Source: Syngnathus acus (Eukaryota; Chordata; Actinopteri; Syngnathiformes; Syngnathidae). From it: a stretch of 64,000 nt of DNA. The stretch spans positions 17,668,008 to 17,732,007 of the forward strand of contig NC_051089.1 in assembly GCF_901709675.1 (NCBI RefSeq), given 5' to 3'. Below the pieces are notes generated by a model. The model did no database searches. It was not told the origin of the DNA and worked only from the letters and a program-made list of their open reading frames with translations. Below are positions 22,057 through 32,749 of this stretch, one piece after another (the first letter of the stretch is position 1; each line of letters begins with the position of its first letter). The position numbers and the translations under genes were made by a program.

Positions 22057-22759
22057 CCGTTTTTTCCCATGTATAATGCGCAAAATGTAACTAATTTATT
22101 GTCCTAAAATCTGGGGTGCGCATTATACATGGGTACAATTTTCTTTTTTTTTTCTTTTTTTTTTTTTATCCGGATATCATACGGAGGCCGCCATTACAGA
22201 TGCGCTTTCTTCTCTGCTGTTCACTTCAAACACGCTCCATACGAACACAATGCTCTCGTATCAGACGCTTGCTCGATCACCTGCTCGTTTGCTGTCACAA
22301 TGTACCCTACACAAATCCGAAACATTTCTTCGCTATTTAGTTTGCTAGCGCATGCGCAGTGATACTGACTGGCAGAATAACATCCGGTTGTTCCCAAAGA
22401 TGATCTTTTTTCTGAAATAATTTTACGTAATGTTTTTATTGGTCTGTTTTTATTCATCGCTCATTTTATTTTATTTATTATTTATTATTTATGGTTTGTG
22501 CCTTCTTGTTTTTGTTTTGTGTCGCCTACTTGTATGTCTCGTCACCGTGGGATGGAGGAAACAGAATTTCGGTTTCTTTGTGTGTCTTGACATATGAAGG
22601 GATTGACAATAAAGCTGACTTTGACTTTGACTTTGACTTAAGTAGGAGTCAAAATTTGGGTGCGTATTATACATGGGTACAGGCTTTTTTCCAGCATCAA
22701 CATGCCATTTTTAGGGTGCGTATTATACATGGGGGCGCATTATACATGGAAAAAAACGG
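22057..22759. mobile_element. TA-flanked MITE (family M2), copy 1
   Basis: Terminal inverted repeats CCGTTTTTTCCCATGTATAA / TTATACATGGAAAAAAACGG are flanked by TA at 22055-22056 and 22760-22761. The phrase GCG(C/T)ATTATACATGGG recurs four times near the ends. The second copy is at 43029-44286. A Rex1-like LINE tail (22440-22637) is inserted in it. Confidence 0.9.
22440..22637 (+). mobile_element. Rex1-like LINE tail, copy B3
   Basis: About 200 bp match the 3'UTR of copies B1 and B2 (TCACCGTGGGAT, TTTCTTTGTGTGTCTTG, ATTGACAATAAAG) and end in (GACTTT)n. It is a heavily 5'-truncated insertion and carries no coding sequence. Confidence 0.8.
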
Positions 22760-23126
22760 TAACTATTATTTGAGTTGTCGTTAATCATTAGTTATATCGC
22801 GCGCGGGTCATTACGACGAGTTTGGTGGAGTTTTTACTGCTTCTTCCAACTCCTACCGCGCTGACTGTAACTTGACACTCTCTGGCTGCGTCTTGCCTCA
22901 TTTGCATACTCACAGTGATTGGATGTTTACGGAGGGGAGCAGAGTCCTGACAGCAGGCTGTGTGAGGACACACTGCACCGACATGAGAGAAGAGAGGGGG
23001 CTGATTAACGTGTGTTTCTATCAGCGGATTTTTCACTTCTAAAAGTTTGATTCGAGGGGGCAGGACATCTGTTTGAGGGGGCGTTGCCCCCTCTTGCCCC
23101 TGCGTAGAGCCGGCACTGCTCCACAC

Positions 23127-23444
23127 TAATAAAATGAATGGTGTAGAATAACATAAGTGTGAAGGCCATCACCTTCACACTAATAATAAAGGACAGCAAT
23201 AACAATAGTGTGAAGGTCTTCACCTTCACACGAACAATAACGTGTGAAGGCTAACATAAGGCCATTGCCTTCACACAATAATAATAATAAAGTACAACAA
23301 CAATAACATATGTGTGAAGGCCATCGCCTTCACACAATAAAGTGAATGGTGTAGAATAACGTGTGAAGGCCATCGCCTTCACACAATAACATAAGTGTGA
23401 AGGCCTTCGCCTTCACAGTAATAAAGTGAATGGTGTAGACTGTA
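23127..23444. repeat. Array of short hairpins (TGTGAAGG...CCTTCACA)
   Basis: Six inverted repeats of 8-9 bp arms occur at about 23157, 23209, 23240, 23310, 23362 and 23396. Most read GTGTGAAGG-CCATCG-CCTTCACAC with a 6-base loop; one has a longer loop. They are separated by A/T-rich spacers of irregular length containing AATAA and GAATGGTGTAGAATAAC. A seventh copy lies beyond the LINE at 26786. The spacers are themselves related. Confidence 0.85.
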
Positions 23445-23453
23445 GAATAACGT

Positions 23454-26400
23454 AGGGATACGTCATATGATGGCGCCGCGGATGGCAGCCACGGTGAGTC
23501 GCTCTCTGTTTCTTTGTCTTATTTTGTGTGTTTTCTGTGTCCTCTGCTGTCCATCCCGGATCACTTTTACCAGAGAAGCGCTGTTAAACATCGGACTATC
23601 TTCTTCTGGTATTTTCTCTCCTGTTCTCTCTGATTCAGACTGTTTGTCGGAGATTCTAGCCGGAGCGGCGGTGCTATACAAACTAGCGCGACGACGGCGG
23701 CGCGGAAAACGAGCCGGAGCACTTGTAAAGCTGAGGCAGAGAGGGTTCCGTTCTGCCCTACCGTCAATTCATCTGGCGAATGTCCGCTCCCTGGTGAACA
23801 AGATGGACGAACTGCTGCTCCTCACTTCAAGGAACACGGACTTCAGCAGATCCGCCGCGCTGTGCTTTGTTGAAACGTGGCTCAGCGAACGAACCCCCCA
23901 CCACGACGTTGAGCTAGCGGGGTTTCGGCTAACGCGTGCAGATCGCAGCGCGGAGCTCTCCGGAAAATCAAAGGGAGGTGGTCTCTGTTTCTACATTAAT
24001 GAACGTTGGTGTACTGATGTCACGGTGTTGAAAGAGCCCTCTCCTAGAAACACTTTTCATAAACTGCCGGCCGTTCTATTCACCACGGGAGTTCTCCTCG
24101 ATCGTCATGGCGGCTGTTTACATTCCACCACACGCACGTGCGAGTGAAGCCACGCAGATGCTGGCTGACCAGGTAACAGACATGAAGAAACTTCGACCAA
24201 ATTCACTAATCATTGTTCTGGGTGATCTTAACAGGGCGAACCTCGCACACGAACTCCCCAGATACAGACAGCATGTAACGTGTACCACCAGAGGGGCACA
24301 AACTCTGGACCACTGCTACACCGTGATTAAGGATGCATACCACTCTGCGGCTTGTGCAGCTTTAGGACTCTCGGACCACTGTCTAGTTCATCTGATCCCG
24401 GCCTACAGGCAGAAACTAAAAACTTCTAAGCCTGTGGTGAGGACTGTGAGGAAGTGGACAGTGGAGTCAAGGCAGGACCTCCAAGCCTGCTTTGACTGCA
24501 CCGATTGGGGAGTTTCGAAGCTGCAACTTCAGACTTGCATGAACTCACTGACACTGTCACATCATACATCAGTTTTTGTGAGGATCTGTGTGTGCAGACT
24601 AAGACCTTCTGCACGTACAACAACGACAAACCTTGGTTTACACCGAACCTCAGGAGGCTGCGCAAAGTCAAGGAGGAGGCCTACAGGAGCGGCGACCGCG
24701 ACCTGTTCAAGCAGACCAGAAACACACTGAACCGAGAGGTTAGGAAAGCCAGGAGGTGTTACGGGGAGAACCTGAAGAGACACCTCTCTGCCAATCCTGA
24801 TCCCTCAACAGTGTGGAAAGGTCTGCAGAGCATCACGGGCTTCAAGAAACGAACCCCCCGTCCTGTGGAGAGCCCAAGGCTTGCTAACCAGCTAAACAGG
24901 TTCTACTGCAGGTTTGATCGGTCCTCCCACACAACGGGACTTCCTGCAGCACAATCTACATACTCACCTCTCCCCACAACTGCTCTGTCCACACCTCTAT
25001 CAACGTTGTCACCCACTCTCTCTCTTGCAGAGGCCGCGCCCGCACTCCAGATCCGCGAGGAGGAAGTGCGCCAGATGTTCCGGAGACAAAAGACCAGGAA
25101 GGCACCGGGCCCAGACGGCGTGTCACCTTCCTGCTTGAAAGTCTGCGCTGAGCAGCTGGCGCCCACCTTTGCGGATCTTCAACCGTTCTCTGGAGCTGTG
25201 TGAGGTGCCCTCGTGCTTCAAGAGCTCCACCATCGTTCCAGTGGCCAAGAAGCCCGCCATCACAGGTTTGAATGACTATAGACCTGCCGCACTGACATCT
25301 GTGGTCATGAAATCTTTCGAGAGGTTAGTGCTGAACCACCTGAAGGATGTCACGGGCCCCCTGCTTGACCCCCTCCAGTTTGCCTACCGGGCAAACAGGT
25401 CGGTGGATGATGCGGTCAACATGTGACTGCACTACATCCTGTAACACCTGGACTCCCCAGGAACGTACGCCAGGATCCTGTTCGTGGACCTCAGCTCGGC
25501 GTTCAACACCATCGCTCCTGACATCCTCCGACAGAAGCTCATCCAGCTTGCGGTGCCTGCCTCCACCTGTCAGTGGATCACCAGCTTCCTGACCAACAGG
25601 AGACAGCGTGTGAGGCTGGGGGGCATCACATCTGACACCCGGACCACCAATACTGGAGCCCCTCAGGGGTGCGTTTTCTCCCCACTGCTCTTCTCTCTCT
25701 ACACCAACGATTTCTCCTCAGGTGACTCTCCTGTGAAGCTCCTGAACTATGCTGACGACACCACTCTCATCGGACTGATCCAGGACGGTGATGAGACTGC
25801 GTACAGACAGGAGGTGGATCGGCTGGTTCACTGGTGCAGCCAAAACCACCTGGATCTGAACCCGCTCAAGACCGTGGAGATGACAGTGGACTTCAGGCGA
25901 GACCCTTCACCACCTTTACCCCTCACTATCCGCAGTAATACTATTCTCCAAGTTCCTGGGAACCACAATCTCTCGTTACCTGAAATGGACCGGCCACATA
26001 GACTCTGTCCGGAAGAAGGCCCAGCAGAGGCTGTACTTCCTGAGACAGCTCAAGAAGTTCGACCTGCCTCGATAGCTTCTGAAGACCTTCTACACTGCCA
26101 TCATCCAGTCTGTCCTCTGCACCTCCATCACTGTCTGGTTTGGATCGGCCTTCAAACAAGACAAGCACAGACTGCAATGGACAATCAGGACTGCAGAAAA
26201 GATAATTGGAATCAACCTCCCATCTATCCAAAACTTGTACCTCTCCAGGACCAGGAAACGTGCAAGGAACATCTCTACAGACCCTTCTCACCCAGGTTGC
26301 AGTCTGTTTGAACTACTCCCCTCCGGACGGCGTTATAGAGCTCAGTACGCCAAAACCAGCAGACACAGAGACAGCTTCTTCCCCCAGGCTGTTGCTCTGA

Positions 26401-26777
26401 TGAACTCACACCACTCTTAGAGTCTCAGAGTCATTACTGTGCAATAACATCCTGCTCTCCACACCTTTTTTGGATTTGTCTACACTGTTTGTACTTTGTG
26501 TCCTCTCTGCATCCATTGCAGCCTGGTCATCCTGGATAAGGGACCTTCCCATCTGTGGTCTCTTCTCAAGGTTTCTCAGTTCCCCTAGCTGGAGTTTTGA
26601 GTTCTTCCTTGCCCTCTTGGGAGTTTAAGATCAGGGGATGTTTGAGAATATTTGCCATTTTTCACATGTCCTGAGTGTTGTTAGTCACCTAAATGTTGAA
26701 CAGAGGCTGTGATTTACCGAAGTCAAATTCCTTGTTTGGCACGCTCAAACATGGCGAATAAAAAACTCTTGAATCTT
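23454..26777 (+). mobile_element. Rex1-like LINE, copy A1 (full length)
   Basis: The element is flanked by GAATAACGT (23445-23453 and 26778-26786), a 9-bp target duplication partly overlapping the tail. It has a short 5' leader, one long coding region beginning at 23467, a 3'UTR of about 350 bp and a (CTTGAAT)n tail after AATAAAAA. At 3.3 kb it is the only apparently full-length copy of this family here. Truncated copies are at 27832-27981, 46783-51679 and 61553-62362. It split the hairpin array. Confidence 0.85.
23467..26419 (+). pseudogene. Rex1-like ORF: endonuclease and reverse transcriptase (A1)
   Basis: The N-terminus has a hydrophobic stretch (SLFLCLILCVFCVLCC) and an arginine-rich patch (LARRRRRGKRAG). 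The endonuclease follows with LANVRSLVNKMDELLLLTS, CFVETWLSERTPHHDVEL, VLGDLNRANLAHELP and [19 protein letters not shown] blocks are [55 protein letters not shown] and LNYADDTTLIGLIQDGDE. The C-terminus has FELLPSGRRYRAQYAKTSRH. Frame changes occur near 24090-24110, 24500, 25170, 25425 and 25950, so no full protein can be made. The catalytic residues themselves are conserved, indicating modest age. Confidence 0.85.
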
Positions 26778-26785
26778 GAATAACG

Positions 26786-26815
26786 TGTGAAGGCCATCAC
26801 CTTCACCTTCACACT
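26786..26815. repeat. Seventh hairpin of the split array
   Basis: GTGTGAAGGCCATCACC is followed by a duplicated CTTCACC and CTTCACAC, continuing the array of 23127-23444 on the other side of LINE A1. Removing the LINE and one target duplication rejoins the two parts. Confidence 0.8.
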
Positions 26816-26972
26816 AATAACGTTATTGGATATGTACAACAGCCCAATTAAATTGCAGCACATTCAAAGGCACAGATAGAATGCCATCATTTTTTTCAAA
26901 CAGGGCAAAGTTTATAATTGGAAAATGGTTCATGTGAATCTTGCAGCTAACATTTGCTTCATTCTTCAACAG

Positions 26973-27009
26973 CTAGGAAGTGAGTGTGAAACGCCAATGT
27001 CAGGGAAAA
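26973..27009 (+). CDS. Candidate host exon a (37 bp)
   Basis: A pyrimidine-rich tract ending CATTCTTCAACAG precedes it and GTAAGAG follows, both good splice signals. In the frame compatible with the next exon it reads LGSECETPMSGK plus one base. I do not recognise the protein. The case rests on splice sites and on phase agreement with three further segments. Confidence 0.35.
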
Positions 27010-27106
27010 GTAAGAGTTTTTTTGTGGGCATTAGTCATCTAAAAAGAGATCATAGCTACAGTAATGTAAGTGAGTTTTTTACTTCTATTTCTCTTTATTC
27101 TCAGAG

Positions 27107-27247
27107 TTTCTGAAGGTCATCACGGAGCCCTTTCTGGCAGTGGACAGTTGCCCATGACTGATCTGGAGACCTTTGACATGATGTCCAAGGAAATAAATGA
27201 CAAACAGGATGCAAAAATGAATGACAGAATGATTAAGCTTGGAATTG
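27107..27247 (+). CDS. Candidate host exon b (141 bp)
   Basis: TTTATTCTCAG precedes it, and an acceptor two bases further (AGAG) gives the open frame. It reads SEGHHGALSGSGQLPMTDLE then TFDMMSKEINDKQDAKMND and RMIKLGI, charged and without low complexity. Phase 1 enters and phase 1 leaves. The donor (GTTCGT) is weak. Using the upstream AG instead gives FLKVITEPFLAVDSC and an early stop. The LINE at 27311-35763 lies 50 bp downstream, in what would be the following intron. Product not recognised. Confidence 0.35.
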
Positions 27248-27296
27248 GTTCGTCAAAATTTTGGATGTTGTGGTCCCCTCTTCCCGTTTAGTTTAA

Positions 27297-27310
27297 TTAC
27301 TGTACTGTTA
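27297..27310. repeat. Target-site duplication of LINE C, distal copy
   Basis: TTACTGTACTGTTA here and at 35764-35777 are identical over 14 bp and bracket LINE C exactly. Confidence 0.9.
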
Positions 27311-27599
27311 GTTTGTTTGTTTGTTTGTTTGTTTATTTTCACATACAAAAACATTTAAAATGTACATAGATTAAATAAATGTGATGGAGAATGTCTAAAA
27401 AACCCTCCAGGGGCTTGCGAAGTGGCATTCTCCAGAAATATGAATACATTTAAGGTAAAATTTCAATGGATAGAGAAATATGGATCCTAATACATGTCAT
27501 ACAGATGAAGAAAAAGAAATATTAATAACAGGGATAAGGCATACAACATACAACAATAGGGAAAAAACACACCAAAACTATAACTAAAGAGAATAATGA

Positions 27600-28350
27600 A
27601 TGGATCCAGGTTCATTTAGCATACCATATGGAAAGTATTTAGTGTCTAAGAGAAGTGATTTCAGAGCCTTCTTAAATTGGTGAGAAGACAAGTCCCATAA
27701 AAATAGTGGCAGCGAATTGTAAATCTTTGACCCTCTGTAGCCTATGTTAAATTGAGTTTGGGCTGTACGGGCTATTGGTGGTCTGAGGTCATTTGAGCTG
27801 TGTGTGGGGTAATTATGTTTTGTAATTATGGGGATGTTTGAGAATATTTGCCATTTTTCACATGTCCTGAGTGTTGTTAGTCACCTAGATGTTGAATAGA
27901 GGGTGTGATTTACCGAAGTCAAATTCCTTGTTTGGCACGCTCAAACATGGCGAATAAAAAACTCTTGAATCTTGAATCTTGAATTATGGACCTGGGAATT
28001 ATGTCTAAATAAGTTATGAAAAAATAGGGGAAGGGTTCTCCCCAATGAGCCATGAACAAAGAGACCAATTTGAAGATGATTGACTTGAACAGTGAGGATA
28101 CCTACCCGAGTAAAAAGAGGCTGAGATGAATGTTTCGGATGTACACAACATATTACTCTTAGAGCTCGTTTCTGCAGACGACATATAGGCTCAAGTTTGG
28201 TCTGGTGAGTACTAGCCCAAGCGATATTACAATAGTTAATATACGGATAGATCATTGAATAGTATAGCATAGTGGCTACCTCGGAGCTGATTAGATGACG
28301 GGTTTTACGTACAATACCAATGCTCTTGGCCATTTTTGTGGAAGTAGTCA
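27600..28350 (-). pseudogene. LINE C ORF2 C-terminal part
   Basis: Minus-strand residues [20 protein letters not shown] continue from SLSWKSHI after removal of LINE B2. Next come AWASTHQTKLEPICRLQKRA, LRVICCVHPKHSSQPLFTRV and, past the Rex1 tail, a terminal segment like GSKIYNSLPLFLWDLSSHQF. This is the post-RT C-terminal region of CR1/L2 LINEs (W..T..T.L..I..LQ..A.R.I). Confidence 0.75.
27832..27981 (+). mobile_element. Rex1-like LINE tail, copy A4
   Basis: 150 bp match the end of copy A1 (GAGAATATTTGCCATTTTTC ... AACATGGCGAATAAAAAAC, CTTGAATCTTGAA). It is flanked by an exact 8-bp duplication AATTATGG (27824-27831, 27982-27989). An extremely 5'-truncated insertion into LINE C. Confidence 0.85.
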
Positions 28351-28357
28351 TGATATG

Positions 28358-29413
28358 GCTGCCATCATCGTACCTGTGCCGAAGAAACCTGCCCCGTCCT
28401 GCTTCAATGACTACCGCCCCGTGGCACTGACGCCCATCATCATGAAGTGCTTTGAGCGGCTTGTCATGGAGCACATCAGATCCATTCTACCCCCCACCAT
28501 AGACCCCTTCCAGTTTGCGTACCGAGCCAAACGGTCCTCTGAGGGTGCCATCTGCTCGGCCCTCCACTCGGCCCTCACCCACCTGGAGAGTAGGGACTCG
28601 TATGTGAGATTGCTGTTTGTGGACTTCAGTTCTGCCTTCAACACCATTGTGCCACAACGACTCATCTGCAAACTCGCCAAGCTGGGCCTCAGTACCTACC
28701 TCTGCATCTGGCTACTAGACTTCCTCAGTCAGAGACCTCGGGTGGTACGTGTTGGCGACAAGATCTCCGCCAGCATCACGCTGAGCACGGGGGCCCCCCA
28801 AGGCTGCGTGCACCGTCCGCTGCTCTTCACCCTGCTGACGCATGACTGCGCTGCAACCTACAGCGCCAACCGCATGGTGAAATTTGCTGACGACACGACT
28901 CTGGTGGGTCTCATCACCAAGGGCGACGAGACTCAATACAGGTTGGAGGTTGACCTTCTGACCACGTGGTGCAAGGACAACAACCTCCTGCTGAACGTCA
29001 ACAAGACCAAGGAGATTGTTGTTGACTTCCGGAAGGGTCACACCCGACACCTGCCGCTGACCATCGACGGTGCTGTGGTGGAGAGAGTGAGCGGCGCCAG
29101 GTTCCTGGGGGTGCACATCAGTGAGGATCTCTCCTGGTCCACCAACACCGCATCACTGGCGAAGAAGGCCCGGCGCCGCCTGTACTTCCTGCGGAAACTC
29201 AGGCGAGCGTGTGCTCCTCCGGCCGTCATGACTACATTTTACCGTGGCACCATTGAGAGCGTCCTCTCCAGCTGTATTGCTGTTTGGGGTGGTAGCTGCA
29301 CTGACTACAACATGAAGGCCCTCCAGCGCATAGTGAACACGGCTGGTAAGATTATTGGTGCTTCACTCCCCTCCTTGAAGGACATTTACACCTCCCATCT
29401 CACAGTGATGTGA
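28358..29413 (+). pseudogene. Rex1-like reverse transcriptase of copy B2
   Basis: An uninterrupted frame covers most of the [102 protein letters not shown] and [20 protein letters not shown]. It lacks the endonuclease and the last C-terminal segment is frameshifted near 29405. It is better preserved than copy B1, but the missing 5' half makes it inactive. Confidence 0.8.
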
Positions 29414-29838
29414 GTCACCCCGCTCACTCTTTGTTTGATCTTCTGCCCTCTGGGAAGAGGTACAGGAGCCTGCGCTCCCGCACCACCAGACTCACCAACA
29501 GCTTCGTACTCCTGGCTGTTAGGATCCTGAACTCTCTCCCCCCTTCTGCGTAGCGTCCTGTACTTTTGCGCTATATTCTGGCTGTCTGCTGTATGCACAC
29601 TTGCTTCGTTTTGCTACTCTTATGTATTTATTTATTGTGTTATTTGTTTATTTATTATTTATTCATCACTCTTATTATTCATTGTTTGTGCCTTCTTGTT
29701 TTTATTTTGTGTTGTTTGCTTGTATGTATGTCGTGTACTATGTCTTGTCACCGTGGGATAGTGGAAACGTAATTTCGATTTCTTTGTGTGTCTTGGCATG
29801 TGAAGAGGTTGACAATAAGGCAGACTTTGACTTTGGTT
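28358..29838 (+). mobile_element. Rex1-like LINE, copy B2 (5'-truncated)
   Basis: It starts within the RT ([29 protein letters not shown]) and ends in GACAATAAGGC plus (GACTTT)n. The target duplication TGATATG is at 28351-28357 and 29839-29845. Its insertion separates SWKSHI and TTSTKMAK in LINE C. Confidence 0.9.
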
Positions 29839-29869
29839 TGATATGAGATTTCCAGGACAATGATCCATC

Positions 29870-30864
29870 AATCATAATGCCAAGGAATCGTGTAGAACAC
29901 ACGTTAGTTATAGGGATGTTATCAATATATATTGCTGGTGATTTGTTAAATATATGAGATTTGAGACCAAAACATATGAAGTTTGTTTTTTTAATATTAA
30001 GTGATAATTTGTTGCACCGAAACCAAATGGACAGTTTACCAAGTTCTTCATTTAAGACCCTTATAATGGTGTTGGGATCTTTGTGAGAGTACAGGACACT
30101 TGTGTCGTCTGCAAAGAAAATTTTGGACAGCTTATCTGAGACATTTGACAGGTCATTAAAGTTAAAGTTAAAGTCCCAATGATCGTCACACACACATCTG
30201 GGTGTGGTGAAATTTGTCCTCTGCATTTAACTCATCCCCGTGTGATTTTGATCCATCCCCTGGGGGAGAGGGGAGCAGTGAGCAGCAGCGGTGCCGCGCT
30301 CGGGAATCATTTGGTGATCTAACCCCCCAATTCCAACCCTTAATGCTGAGTGCCAAGCAGGGAGGCAATGGGTCCCATTTTTATAGTCTTTGGTATGACC
30401 CGACCAGGGTTTGAACCCACAACGTTCCAGTCTCAGGGCGGACACTCTACCACTAGGCCACTGAGCTGTAATGTATATCAAAAATAACAAAGGCCCAATA
30501 ATTGATCCTTGAGGCACTCCGGATTGCATATAAAGTAAGGAAGAATTGGTTCCATTGTAGGATACAAACTGTTGTCTGTCCAGAGAAGCGCATTATTTTT
30601 TACCCCAATATGAGACCGTTTTTGCAATAGAATATGGTGATTGACCGTGTCAAATGCCTTAGATAAGTCCAGAAAAATACCTATGGTGTTTTCCTTTCTA
30701 TTCCTCGCACTATATATTTCATTTACTAAATGTAAGAGGGTCATGTAAGTCGAATGTTTTTTCCTGAACCCATACTGGTGTGTATATAAAATATTGTATT
30801 TGTTGAGATGTTCAATTAATCTATGGTAAACAAGTTTTTCAAGTATTTTTGATATAGCAGGCAA
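29870..30864 (-). pseudogene. LINE C reverse transcriptase palm and thumb
   Basis: Blocks in minus-strand order are LPAISKILEKLVYHRLIEHL, YGFRKKHSTYMTLLHLVNEI, IFLDLSKAFDTVNHHILLQK, QSGVPQGSIIGPLLFLIYI, then (after the SINE) NDLSNVSDKLSKIFFADDTS and IKKTNFICFGLK ending STRFLGIMIDGSLSWKSHI. The catalytic FADDTS (YADD variant) and LSKAFD place it in the CR1/L2 group and not L1. Damage is limited to frame changes near 30530-30600 and the insertions. Confidence 0.8.
30158..30467 (-). mobile_element. tRNA-derived SINE, copy 2 (family S1)
   Basis: The same A-box/B-box head and body as copy 1 are on the minus strand, with an (AGTTAA)n tail at 30158-30172. It interrupts LINE C between FLIYI and NDLSNVS. 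Only TAA is clearly duplicated at the target. Confidence 0.9.
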
Positions 30865-30883
30865 AACAGAAATAGGTCTATAA

Positions 30884-31903
30884 CAGATATGGGCAAACTA
30901 CGGCCCGCGGGCCACATCCGGCCCACAGGGCCGTTTAATCCGGCCCGCCAAACCTGTATAAATTGTATTATTTAACTTTTTTTGGGGTCATTTTCCTTGC
31001 AATTAGTATGTTTCCCCAATAGACGGGGGAAGCGCCCGCCCGCCCATTTACTCCCGGAAGCCGTGTCAGAAAGCTCGGTGCACACTCACAAGTGCGTGTA
31101 CGTACTAAGTAGTACGGACCCGGCGCACTCCGCGCTCTATTTCCATCAGTGCCGAATTTCGAGTGTGGGCTATGACGTCAGCTTTCTCGTAATTCGCGCG
31201 CTGAGCTTTCAGATACAGTTTTACGCTAATGCCACCCACAAACCTTCCCCTGGAATCCTTCCATTAAAATGAGTGGCCCGAGGAAAAGAAAGGTGGACAC
31301 TGAGTGCCGAGTGTTTAAAAAAAAGAGAGGACAATGTGGCTTGACCTACGTGTGTGAGCAGACGTTCAGCCACATGAACGTCAACAAAGCCCGTCACAGA
31401 TCTAGGTTAACGGACCGACACCTCGGCTCTATCCTAAGAATTACCACAACAAATTTTACTCCAGACCATGATGCACTAGCAAAAAAGGGAGACCAACAAT
31501 ACTATTGATTTCTTTATTACTTTATTTAGAAGTATGCCGTTTGATGTGATTTCGCCTCATTAGATAAACATCTTTCATAAATCTGACCTGCAGGTGCTGA
31601 AATGATGGAAACTAACTATTATTCATAATAATAGTGTCGTATTTAATGAGAATCACTGATAGTAGTTTTTTGGCGAAATTTTTTTTTAATGCTTGTTGAT
31701 AAATGCATTTGTTTTCAAAAAGCATTTTTTTAATATCCATGCTTTACTACCTACTAAAAGTACAAACCTTTTATGCAATGACCTTTACATGTCATTTCTA
31801 TTACTTCACACAAACACTACATCCATCTGCTCCTGGTTCGGCCCCCCCAATCAAAATTTAGAACCAAATTCGGCCCGCCAGTCAAAAAGGTTGCCCACCC
31901 CTG
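30884..31903 (+). mobile_element. hAT deletion derivative (hAT-a) at GTCTATAA
   Basis: Ends CAGATATGGGCAAACTACGG and GGTTGCCCACCCCTG are hAT-like, with CGGCCCGC-rich subterminal blocks. GTCTATAA is duplicated on both sides (30876-30883, 31904-31911). It holds a 79-codon frame that joins the first and last parts of a hAT transposase. Length 1020 bp. Confidence 0.9.
31269..31508 (+). CDS. Internally deleted hAT transposase, 79 residues
   Basis: The frame begins MSGPRKRKVDTECRVFKKKR, the basic N-terminus (likely nuclear localisation signal) seen ahead of the BED finger in GTF2IRD2-like transposases. It then jumps to the C-terminal hATC end: YVCEQTFSHMNVNKARHRSR and LTDRHLGSILRITTTNF, with FTPDHDALAKKGDQQYY. 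The whole catalytic core is missing, yet the frame is open end to end. It could make a small nuclear peptide with part of the dimerisation surface. Whether it is transcribed is unknown. Confidence 0.55.
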   Translation: MSGPRKRKVDTECRVFKKKRGQCGLTYVCEQTFSHMNVNKARHRSRLTDRHLGSILRITTTNFTPDHDALAKKGDQQYY

Positions 31904-31911
31904 GTCTATAA

Positions 31912-32749
31912 CAGAGATGGGGACTTGAGTCACTGTGACTTGGACTCGAGTCGACTCGAGTCGCTGTTTTGATGACTTGTGACTTGACTTGACAAAAAAT
32001 GAAAAAACTTGAGACTCGACTTGGACTTGGAAGTTAAAGACTCGGGACTTGACTTGAGACACGATGACTTGAATGACTTCAGTGTTATTTAGTTTATGTT
32101 TTCAGTTTGAGTATAAAATTAATAATACATTTAAAAAAATAATATTGATAACACGGTAGGAGCGCAGGCTGAGAATGGCATTGTCATGATTGGATCACTA
32201 CCCTCTCAATCAATCAGTCGTGCCCTCTCTACCTACCGAACGTGTTTATTGGAGAATCACGGCCCTTTATATCAGACATGCGCAAACATGTCAGCGGGAG
32301 CAGGAGCGGTACCGCGAGTCATCACCTTCGGCAGACGTTCATTTGTTTAGATTGAGCTGTCAATAAATCATTGTATGAGGTAATTTCTTTTTTGTTTGAT
32401 TCCATGGTGTATTTTACTGAATATCTGTAATTACAGTGCAAATCCAAATTATTGTCATATTTTTTAAACAGGTTAGACACATTGGACAATGATGGTTACT
32501 TAAAGTTACTGATATCTTGTCTTTTCGCTTCTAAGATCAGATTCTGCGGGTAAAATTGCAATAATAAGGTGACTTGACTTGGACTTGACTTGACCTATTT
32601 AAGGACTTGGCTTGGACTTGACTTGACCTATTTAAGGACTTGACTTGACTTGCCCAAGAAAAAAACGACTTGGGACTTACTTGAGACTTGAAGGTTAAGA
32701 CTTGAGACTTACTTGAGACTTGCACATGTGTGACTTGGTCCCATCTCTG
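31912..32749. mobile_element. Second hAT (hAT-b) at the same target
   Basis: Ends CAGAGATGGGGACTTGAGTC / GTGACTTGGTCCCATCTCTG are inverted repeats (CAGAGATGGG). The flanks are GTCTATAA at 31904-31911 (shared with hAT-a) and 32750-32757. Subterminal regions consist of GACTTG/GACTTGACTTGG repeats. Non-coding, 838 bp, unrelated in sequence to hAT-a. Confidence 0.9.

Larger units (their letters stand above)
21726..23118. mobile_element. Non-autonomous hAT, CAGGGCCGG ends
   Basis: Ends CAGGGCCGGTTCTAGG and GTAGAGCCGGCACTG form imperfect inverted repeats. An exact 8-bp duplication CTCCACAC flanks them (21718-21725, 23119-23126). Next to both termini are GGGGGC-rich blocks (GGGGGCGTTGCCCCC). It contains no coding sequence and carries a nested MITE (22057-22759). 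Confidence 0.9.

Noticed and set aside
23127-23444. Regularly recurring palindromic repeats resembling a CRISPR array
   Set aside because: Spacers are irregular in length and related to each other, no cas-like genes exist, and the surrounding LINEs, SINEs and hATs show a vertebrate genome.
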